A stretch of DNA of 64,000 bases from Chaetoderma sp. LZ-2023a. Its lineage: Eukaryota > Mollusca > Caudofoveata > Chaetodermatida > Chaetodermatidae. Positions within the stretch are counted from its first letter, which is position 1. Each line of letters opens with the position of its first letter. The stretch spans positions 32,935,733-32,999,732 of the forward strand of contig CM067367.1 of assembly GCA_034401795.1 (NCBI GenBank). Direction: 5' to 3'. This document shows positions 56,794-64,000 of the stretch, piece by piece. The notes beneath the pieces are model-generated. The model saw only the letters and a program-made list of their open reading frames with translations, did not search any database and was not told where the DNA came from. The translations under genes were made by a program, and so were the position numbers.

Positions 56794-56956
56794 AGAGTAT
56801 ACTTACCACCCAGATACTCTAAGATATTTCCTAAATATCGACCTAGCTTCAATAATACTCAGAATTAAAAAGAAACTGCCCCCACTGGGCAGGTTACACA
56901 ACTGACAGTCCAGCGAATGGGCAGCCCAAACTCGCACATGCGCGGGGCTGACTTAT
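56794..56956. repeat. DIRS-2 left inverted terminal repeat
   Basis: Contains 'tgggcaggttacacaactga' and 'cagcccaaactcgcacatgc', inverted at 62219-62380. Confidence 0.9.
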
Positions 56957-57068
56957 TCTCTTCTTAAAATATTGACCTGCCATTGCAACACGCTTTCTAG
57001 CCTTGCTTTTGCTTTCTATCTTTTTGAAGCTTTGTTGTTTTGCGACTTGTTTTGACTGAATATTAGTA

Positions 57069-58200
57069 TGTCTGACGCTGCCAAGTCGTCGGAGGATGCT
57101 CCCGGTCCAAGCCATCAGGTGTACTTTAGTAAATTTATTGATAACAAATTTGAGTGTTGACTCGGATGGTGTTTCCGGGGCCCCTTCTAAATTGCCATGT
57201 GTGTGAGTCGTGGCCAGTGGAGGTTATGACTGATTTTTTAAATCAGCAGGTGAAGGACCGGGCGGCAGACGAGAAGAGGGGGTAAGAAGAGGAAGGCATC
57301 CATGCCAGACATTGAGGCCTTCCGTCTTGAAATGATGGGAGAAATGAAGAAGATGATCATGGATCTTGTCCCGGAGTTGCTTCGCAGCTTGCTTCCCGGG
57401 TCAGGTTCGTCATTGTCTTCTTCATTTGCTCCGGGACAGAGTGTTCCCGTCTCTGGGTCTGGTTCTCTTAGCAAGCCAGTTTTCGTTATAGACCCAGAGA
57501 CGGCTCCCGTTGGTCCGGCGCTGAGGCTTGCCTCACCCGTGGACCCGGGAGTGAAAGCCATGGCCTCGGGCGCTCGCTTATCGAGTGCTCTGGAGCAGCC
57601 TAAGGCTAAGGGTATCACGGGGGCCCATGGGTAACCTTTTCCATGGAACTACTTCGGGAGTAGGTGTCACGGCTCAACGGCTAGGCCGGCTAGGAGCCGA
57701 TGGCCGTCCATACCGTATCCCTCGGCTTCCCGAGAGTTACCGTGAGGAAGGCCCGGACTATGACAACATGCATTTAGCCCCCATGACGCCGTAGATCCGG
57801 CTCCTGGAATAGCCACGGCACAAGACTTGCGGGTCCGTATGGCTCCCCTGGCTATCCAGGAGTATCTCCAGCTCCAGCTATTACTCCACCAGTGAATGTG
57901 GTTGAGGACTACGAAGGCCCTAGGCTCGTCGAACATTCACAGGCGGCCACCGAGGAGAACTGACTGGATGCTTGTCAATGGCTGGTGAGCATCAAGCCAG
58001 AACTCCAGGTGGATCCACCGGCCTCCCAACGGGACCAGTGCCCGTGGTTGGGAGGAAAACTGGTGACGAGCACCATGCCATCTCTGCCGTATGCAGAGCA
58101 TATTGTTGATATGTTCTCTGCGGCAGAGACATCCATTCAGCCAAAAGGACGCCTTGCGAAGGCCCCTCGCGAGGTCACGGCGCTGTCGTATAAGTTCTGA
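57069..58200 (+). pseudogene. DIRS-2 gag-like region
   Basis: Starts with 'MSDAAKSSEDAPGPSHQVYF' at 57069. After stops comes a frame 57302-57634 with a helical segment 'MPDIEAFRLEMMGEMKKMIM' and a Ser/Pro/Val linker. Later, 57985-58200 reads 'PYAEHIVDMFSAAETSIQPK' and 'PREVTALSYKF'. The order and composition fit DIRS ORF1. It is broken into at least four frames, and no motif allows a functional claim. The stretch 58201-58960 also looks like decayed ORF1 with Arg/Gly-rich ends ('RGVRGAGRGALGSGRGS'). Confidence 0.6.
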
Positions 58201-58962
58201 AATGTATCAGAAGTACGGCGGCCCAAAGCTTTGCACGGATGACTGTGCGGCTTTGGGCGAAGACACGTGGCCTGAGTCACAGTCTGACACAGGACCCTTG
58301 TGTGCTAATTCCGCGCTGCGGGACACGGAGGAAAGTACGAAAGGAGCCATCTCGGCTCTCGCACGTTTCCCAGCTGCTACAGGGGGTAGTAGCAGCATCC
58401 ATGGCCCACCAAACTTCTCAGTCCAGAGAGCCATCCAGGACGTCATTAACCTGCCTCTGGACTGCATGACGAGATCTGTAGCCAGGAGTTTACTGGTGAG
58501 GCGCACTTTTGGCCGTGACAATTTGTGCCCCTCAGGACCTGTACACTCGACTTCTTCGGACATCGATGGCAGGTCCAGGGTTGTTTGGAGGTGAAGGATG
58601 CCTGCACCTCCAACAAACCGTAAACCTGGTGGACCAGAGGGCGCTACGAGAGCAGTTTGAAGTGCTCCGTAGGGAGCATGTTCGAGCAGCCTTCCACCCT
58701 CAGCAGACTATGCAGCGTCAACCATGGCAATGCCTTCGTAAGCCAGCTAGGGGGAGCGCAGGCTCATCCAGTGCAACCCGCCAGACATCCCGCGTACCGT
58801 GGTGTGCGTGGTGCTGGTAGAGGAGCGCTGGGTTCTGGTCGTGGGAGCTGTACCTGAAGGGTCGGCTCTCACAAAGACTACACCAGTGCTGCTAGGACAG
58901 CCACCAGAGTCGGGGCTTCTCTTGCACTTCTCGGGTCCACCTCAATCCTTAGATGCACCTGT

Positions 58963-59800
58963 GTGAGGCTGTCTGGCCTTCCACATGCAAGAGTGGGAGC
59001 GGATTACTCAGGACCGATCAGTCTTGCGTTGACTTTCAGTCGGTTACCATCCCGACTGGATTTCAAATCAGCCATTGCATCTGTCTCTGGTTCCGATCTG
59101 GACTCAAAATCCAAGAGACCCAGAGCAACGGTTGTGTATAGAGGAAGAAATTCAATCCCTCATACTAAAACACACTATTCAACCGGCACAAAAATGTCCG
59201 GGTTATTATTCAACCGTGTTCCTAGTGACAAAAAGCACTGGAGGGTGGAGACCAATTGTCAACCTCAGACCTCTCAACAGGTTTATCCTCGCACCAAGTT
59301 TCAAAATGGAAACTGTAAGAACGGTGTTAGCAGGATTGAGGAAGGGAATGTGGACAGCATCAATAGATCTAAAAGATGCCTATTTTCACATTCCCATTGC
59401 GAACAACTTTCGTCGGTTCCTGAGATTTGCATTCCAGGGCCGCCAACGGAAATTCAGGGTCCTCCCATTTGGTATATCGATGGCTCCTCGGGTCTTCACT
59501 TGAGTGGTCCAGGCCATGACGTCATACCTCCACAGGAGACACATAGCAATCCACACTTACATAGACGACTAGCTGTTAAAAGCACCCACTCAAGAAAGTC
59601 TCAGCAAATCTGGAGATAGTTTTGAAAACTCTTACAGATCTAGGCTGGATAATCAACTTTCAAAAATCAGAGCTGACTCCATCCCAGAAGTTTGTTTACC
59701 TGGGCATGTTTTTCGATCTAGAGATAGGGTATGTTTACCCAATCAAGAGAGAGTAGAAATACTCATCTCAGTCATACAGTCAGTGTGCAACAGTCGTCAT
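58963..59800 (+). pseudogene. DIRS-2 reverse transcriptase
   Basis: The frame 59075-59503 carries 'IEEEIQSLILKHTIQPAQKC', 'GYYSTVFLVTKSTGGWRPIV', 'MWTASIDLKDAYFHIPIANN' (catalytic Asp) and 'RKFRVLPFGISMAPRVFT', then a TGA. The Y-I-D-D box follows in 'IAIHTYIDD', where the next codon is TAG instead of Trp. 'INFQKSELTPSQKFVYLGMF' is in a shifted frame at ~59650. It is similar in order to 44550-45130 of DIRS-1. Inactive. Confidence 0.82.
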
Positions 59801-60039
59801 GTACTGGCACAGGTCTACTTGTGAATGTTGGGGTTGATGGTTTCTTTGGAACCAGTCATTCCACAGGTAGCCTTACGCCGGCGGCCGATCCAGTTATTTC
59901 TCATGACACACCAGACCCAGAGTACGGGTTTCCTGGACTCAAGAGGTGACAGTGTTGGAACCTCTTATTCACCACCTTCAATGGTGGATGAAGAGAGAAA
60001 ATCTCCTGGTGGGGGTGACGTTGTCACCTCTCCACCCTC

Positions 60040-60470
60040 AGTTAGCGATGTACACAGATGCATCAATGGAGGGATAGGGGAGCTTGCCTGGAAGAAAACA
60101 AAGTATTAGGGCTTTGGAATCTGGATCAGTCAAAAGAACATATCAATCTGCTGGAAATGTGAGCAGTAGTCTTAGCCTTGGAACACTTCCTAGAGACGGT
60201 CAAGGGCAAGAGTGTTCTGGTTCGATCAGACAATACAACAGTAGTGACTTACATAAACCGCCAGGGCGGAACGAAGTCGCCCAGTCTCTGTATGATGACA
60301 TGGAAACTGCTTTGCTGGTGCCTAGATCATGGGATTTCCTTGAAAGCAGTTCATATTCCGGGAAGGCTAAATCTATTTGGAGACTCATTGGGCCGAAGAA
60401 TGAGCATTCTTCCCACGGAATGGCAACCAAATCAATGTGTGGCGGATCGCCTGTTCAACCACTGGGGCAA
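60040..60470 (+). pseudogene. DIRS-2 RNase H
   Basis: Pieces 'LAMYTDASMEG' (~60048), 'EHINLLEM' followed by a TGA, then the frame 60178-60720 with 'KSVLVRSDNTTVVTYINRQG' and 'LKAVHIPGRLNLFGDSLGRR'. The Asp, Glu and Asp residues are recognisable but lie in separate frames. Confidence 0.78.
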
Positions 60471-60700
60471 GCCCAACAGATTTATTCGCAACAAACAAGA
60501 ATGCGAAGATGACGACGTACGTCTCTCCGAGCGCTATTGCAATAGATGCACTAGCTATCAGTTTGAAGGGAATGTATGCATACGCATGCCCTCCAGCAAT
60601 CCTGATTCCAAGGATTCGTCAGAAGATCAAGCAGGAGGAATGCCAAGTGCTTCTGATCACCGCAAATTGGCCAAGCCGATCATGGTATACGGATCTGTAA
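60437..60700 (+). pseudogene. DIRS-2 domain after RNase H (methyltransferase-like)
   Basis: 87 codons: 'TDLFATNKNAKMTTYVSPSA', 'AIDALAISLKGMYAYACPPA' and 'CQVLLITANWPSRSWYTDL'. It matches the 45855-46200 block of DIRS-1 position by position (D-L-F-A-T, D-A-L, A-Y-A-x-P-P, W-P). The frame opens cleanly from an ATG only by chance. Confidence 0.7.
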
Positions 60701-60784
60701 TCCTGTTTCTTTGCTTCTGATGGACAACATAATCTTCAAGGGCAAGGCCTTGCACAACAACCCGTCAATGTTCCAATTGACTGC

Positions 60785-61777
60785 GTGGATGTTGTCAAGG
60801 AATCAGCAGTTAATGAGGGTTTTTCTGAGCAAGCAGCCATGTTTATGGCAAAAGCCAGAAGGGGGTCAACTTCCAGAGCATATAATTATAAAATCAACAG
60901 ATTTGCTGAATGGTGCTCAAAAAGATGTATTAATCCAATGGAAGCATCTACTCAGGTAGTAGCCAATTTCCTCTGTCACCTTTTTGATGCCTATAGCCTC
61001 AAGCCTAACTCTATTGCTGGCTACAAGTCGGCTTTAATGTCAGTTATCCCTTGCTTGCCTAATAGTGGGAAGTGATGGAGCATGGGTAATCTAAGGCCAA
61101 AGAATCCTCCAGTGATTCTGTCTTGGAGTTTATCATTAGTACTTCAAGTATTAGCAGATAAACCATTTGAACCACTAAGCTCCATTTCCATGAAAATGTT
61201 GACGCTTAAAACAGTTTTTCTGATTGCTGCAGCTTCAGCCAGATGAAGAAGTGAAATACATGCTTTGTCAGCAGAGCCAGACCATTTTGTGGTTACAGAG
61301 GAAGGCCTTAGGCTTCTACCTAGAGTTAACTTTATGACGAAAAACCGGTCTAAAATATCCTGGTCAGCCTGTATTTTACCCGCTTTGACTAGGTTTGATC
61401 ATAATTCAAAGACTTGGTGTCCAGTCCATGCATTAACACGTTATAAACAACGTACACAGGAATGGCGGACGGACCCTAGTGCTTTATGGCTATCTTACAT
61501 TGAACCCCATTGGAGAGCTTCTAAAGATACCATTTCTAGGTGGATTGTGGAATGCATCCAGCATTGCCACAAAGCCATCACGGGAAAACAAGTTGACATG
61601 GCCAAGGCTCACAGTGTCCATGGCATAGTGACCTCCATGGCTCTGTTTAACGGAGTGCCGGTGGATGACATTATGTCAGTAGCACAATGGCACTGTGAGT
61701 CCAGTTTTACAGATCATTACCTCTGTGACACGTCAAATCCACTTGCCCTATCGATTTTACATAAACTTTTTACATAA
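60785..61777 (+). pseudogene. DIRS-2 tyrosine recombinase, catalytic Arg lost
   Basis: N-terminal part 60785-61075 ('GSTSRAYNYKINRFAEWCSK', 'VVANFLCHLFDAYSLKPNSI'). After a stop, 'PFEPLSSISMKMLTLKTVFL' leads to 'ASAR*RSEIHALS', where a TGA splits the first catalytic motif. The frame 61265-61777 holds the rest. The H-x-x-R box reads 'AKAHSVHGIVTS', so the Arg is His. 'AQWHCESSFTDHYLCD' retains the Tyr. Ends at TAA 61775-61777. It cannot recombine. Confidence 0.88.
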
Positions 61778-62026
61778 AGTTTAAATATGTATATATTTGT
61801 AAGTATTGTATATAAGGCCTTTGACTCACACACAGTGCAATTTAGTGGGGAAATCCCCGCTTTTCCGTACTGTACCTATCATCGCCAGCGGTGATTAAAG
61901 GGAATCTCGTCAAAATAGGTTAGTCCTATATTTGGTGATGGTTATTTTTTGTCACGTCTTTTATTACTTACTAAAATGGTGATGGTTTTGTGTTTTTTGT
62001 GGTTCCATCGGAGGTATATGAAATGA

Positions 62027-62102
62027 AGCTTTCGTCCGATGTCTTATAGTACTTTAGCATGAGTAGCTTTCGTCCGATGTCTTATAGTACTTTAGCACGA
62101 GT
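62027..62102. repeat. 38-bp tandem duplication, two copies
   Basis: 'agctttcgtccgatgtctta' repeats at 62027 and 62065, nearly identical, in the 3' untranslated part of DIRS-2. Confidence 0.9.
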
Positions 62103-62218
62103 ACATAGAGAGCGTATAGGACATTGAGGTAATCGCTCCCTCTTTAAAACAGGAGGAGCGGCTCGGTCTATCGGCGTTTTATGCTGCAATTAGGTGAGCC
62201 AATACTTTGGAATAGATG

Positions 62219-62380
62219 AGTCAGCCCCGCGCATGTGCGAGTTTGGGCTGCACATCTGCTGGACTGTCAGTTGTGTAACCTGCCCAGTAGGGGCGGTTTC
62301 TTCTTAATTCTGAGTATTATTAAAGCTAGGTTGATATTTAGGAAATATCATAGAGTATCAGGGTGGTAAGTATCAACTCT
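62219..62380. repeat. DIRS-2 right inverted terminal repeat
   Basis: Inverted partner of 56794-56956. The right tip runs on to ~62410. Confidence 0.88.
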
Positions 62381-62719
62381 CGTGAAGAAAAGAAATCCGT
62401 GATTTCGTTTAGACTGGGAGATGTTGCAGCACCAGCTGTCAGTCAAATTACTTTCATAATATTCAACATTATGTTTATTAATTTATAAATTCACCATAAA
62501 GACATACAGTTTGGATGCTTACTGTCAGAACCGTTCCACTTTTATGACAGACTTCGCTCATTTGATTGTGATGTCAGCTAACAAGTGAAGTATTTTGATT
62601 ATAATGTAGGATATTTAAATGACAGATCTCATCCCTCCATTTTAGAATATTTGGACCGCTATATTGAACTGAAAGATTTCTATAAGTCTGTTTGATAATT
62701 CTAATTTTATTTATCCCAT

Positions 62720-62938
62720 TAGTGGCAAAGCCGTGGAAAACATGACTTTACAGTGGTTTTGAGAAATGTTCAATAGAAGAATGTTTTTGAAAATTTACCA
62801 TGGAAATGCCTGGATCGATAACCGAGCCAGTTATTCCAGTGGTAAATTAAAAAAAAAACCTGTTCTCTTGTACTGCAAATGTACATTCAATGAGCAAATA
62901 GTATAATTTCCGTGACCAAATTTGGCTCTTAGATGGTT
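62720..62938. mobile_element. Old family B MITE
   Basis: A hairpin of ~83 bp (62783-62865) with mismatches and an A-run. The right end is '..tagatgg' followed by ttaa at 62936-62939. The left terminus is diverged. Confidence 0.6.
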
Positions 62939-63455
62939 AAATACCTTGATACATTAACCCATTTATCCTCAAATTTGTTCAAGATACAGTTAAATTTTCT
63001 CATAGAAAATTCCCATTTGCAGACCTAGACCTTATTTATTAGCTCTCCATGCCCAAAGTATTTCAACCAAATTTCCCCGAGGAGCTGTATCTCAAAAACT
63101 GCTGATCAGATTTGGCTCAAATTTTAACACAACGAATGAACTTGGTATGGATCGATCTCTTATTATTCTTATTCCCAAATCTATGCGTAATGGTACCGAA
63201 TATAATAATACTGTCCTTGATCCAACAACTAAGCATTATGTGTCCAGTTATTATTCTTTCAACAAACAATGTTAGTCAAGGCCTGTTGAAAGACAAATAG
63301 CTTGAAGGTTTGTTCGTGATTTGTTGCTCGAGACAGAATAAGTAGCATTATAATTACTGCTATCATTTTGTACTAGGTATTTGAGCATGGGCATTCAGCT
63401 TTTATTAAACATGGTAATATTGATACCTCTGTAAATTATTACGATGGTGGTGCCA

Positions 63456-63655
63456 GTACAGTACAGCTCATATATAAAACAAAAACAGAAACATGTTAGT
63501 AAGAAATGATCTGTTGAATACTTTGAACATAACTGGATTGGAAGACATTGCTGCCTATGGCAGCAAATGTCTTCCAATCCAGTTATGTTCAAAGTATTTA
63601 ACAGTACATTAAATTTCTGGTTTTGGAAGCCTGTTAAATGTGAGCTGTACTGTAC
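63456..63655. mobile_element. Complete family A MITE
   Basis: 200 bp with perfect 15-bp TIRs gtacagtacagctca (63456-63470) and tgagctgtactgtac (63641-63655). The central foldback 63511-63604 has ~39-bp arms. It ends 77 bp before ACSF3 exon 7. This copy defines the family. Confidence 0.88.
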
Positions 63656-63732
63656 ACATGCAACATATGACCAAAACTTTATTTGGACAATTTATAGCAG
63701 GCCACTTAATCACTCGTTTGTTCTCTTTCAAG

Positions 63733-64000
63733 GTGACACTGCTGCATATGTGGATGGAGTATACAAAATTATTGGAAGAACTTCGGTAGACATTATTAAA
63801 AGTGGTGGATACAAAATCAGTGCACTAGAAGTCGAGCGCCATCTACTGGACCATCCAGACATTCACGAAGTCGTCGTCGTTGGTCTTCCCGATATGACGT
63901 GGGGACAGCAAGTCGCTGCAGTAGTTGTTCTAAAGAAAGGGAGAGAACTAGGTATCGATGATATTCGAACCTGGGCGTTAAATAAAATGGCGCAATATGA
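63733..64000 (+). CDS. ACSF3: ACSF3 coding exon 7, running off the window
   Basis: Starts in phase 1 after acceptor ctctttcaag. It reads '[20 protein letters not shown]', the A8 hinge motif around which the C-terminal domain rotates. Then come '[20 protein letters not shown]' (A9 region) and a helix ending '[10 protein letters not shown]'. The window stops inside this exon. The catalytic lysine motif of A10 is expected beyond the edge. Confidence 0.92.

Larger units (their letters stand above)
56785..62410 (+). mobile_element. Second DIRS-type retrotransposon (DIRS-2), decayed
   Basis: About 5.63 kb in ACSF3 intron 6. Inverted terminal repeats at 56794-56956 and 62219-62380 (~90% by eye). 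The coding order is as in DIRS-1: gag-like, RT, RNase H, methyltransferase-like, tyrosine recombinase. The flanks are the two halves of a family A foldback ('ttgaaataattt' on the left, 'gactgggagatgttgc..' and the right arm at 62446-62474), which gives the boundaries. I did not find an internal complementary region between 61780 and 62218. Many stops and a lost catalytic Arg make it dead. It is a different subfamily from DIRS-1. Confidence 0.88.
40649..64000 (+). other. ACSF3: ACSF3 gene (5' part to window edge), seven coding exons visible
   Basis: Exons: 40649-41684 (coding from 40719), 48575-48766, 50539-50717, 51613-51758, 53373-53492, 56033-56149 and 63733 to beyond 64000. All introns are GT-AG, and phases join cleanly (0, 0, 2, 1, 1, 1), giving 662 codons so far. 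A strong acceptor at 40647-40648 suggests an upstream non-coding exon, not found. The last visible exon ends before the final A10 lysine motif, so about 50 residues should follow outside. Introns 1 (6.9 kb) and 6 (7.6 kb) are swollen by DIRS elements; others carry MITEs. Confidence 0.9.

Overview
The window looks like genomic DNA of an invertebrate animal, probably marine. It has one spliced nuclear gene with GT-AG introns and a very dense, mixed load of transposons: Ty3/gypsy, L1/Tx1-like, CR1/Jockey-like and other LINEs, two DIRS tyrosine-recombinase retrotransposons, hAT- and piggyBac-like non-autonomous elements, foldback MITEs, minisatellites and long TA/TAC/GT tracts. The short repeat carrying a 'GGCCAAGTGAGCTTATGCC'-type motif and the DIRS elements suggest a mollusc, hemichordate or similar lineage, but the phylum cannot be fixed by eye. 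No tRNA, rRNA, CRISPR array or prokaryotic operon was seen.

Layout. 0-13 kb: LINE relic, a ~0.6-kb tandem repeat, Ty3/gypsy pol remnant, an L1/Tx1-like LINE, then minisatellites and a locally duplicated block with a GT tract. 13-27.7 kb: two diverged copies (U1 13.0-20.3 kb, U2 23.0-27.7 kb) of a multi-kb unit I do not recognise, separated by a 5'-truncated second gypsy copy. U1 and U2 share CCAAT/CRE/TATA promoters and a small ORF whose differences are largely synonymous. This is the best candidate for something undescribed. 28-36 kb: two LINEs on the minus strand, a perfect palindromic MITE, AGT microsatellites and a plus-strand LINE 3' piece. 36.15-37.46 kb: a 1.3-kb hAT-like element with TIRs and a target duplication. 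38-40.6 kb: foldback MITEs and no gene.

40.65-64 kb: ACSF3 (mitochondrial malonyl-CoA/methylmalonyl-CoA synthetase), plus strand. Seven coding exons are visible, with consistent splice phases; the last runs off the window. Introns 1 and 6 each hold a same-strand DIRS element of about 5.6-5.8 kb. The first is architecturally complete (inverted terminal repeats plus an internal complementary region) but carries frameshifts and a stop. The second has lost recombinase residues. The other introns hold nested MITEs of families A (GTACAGTACAGCTCA TIR), B (TTAA/CCCTTTA TIR, piggyBac-like, 43-bp hairpin), C (hAT-like) and E (large foldback), plus a ~151-bp satellite.

Gene content is therefore one real host gene, many decayed transposon ORFs, and a few small ORFs of unknown status in U1/U2. 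Family labels come from motif recognition only; no database was consulted.
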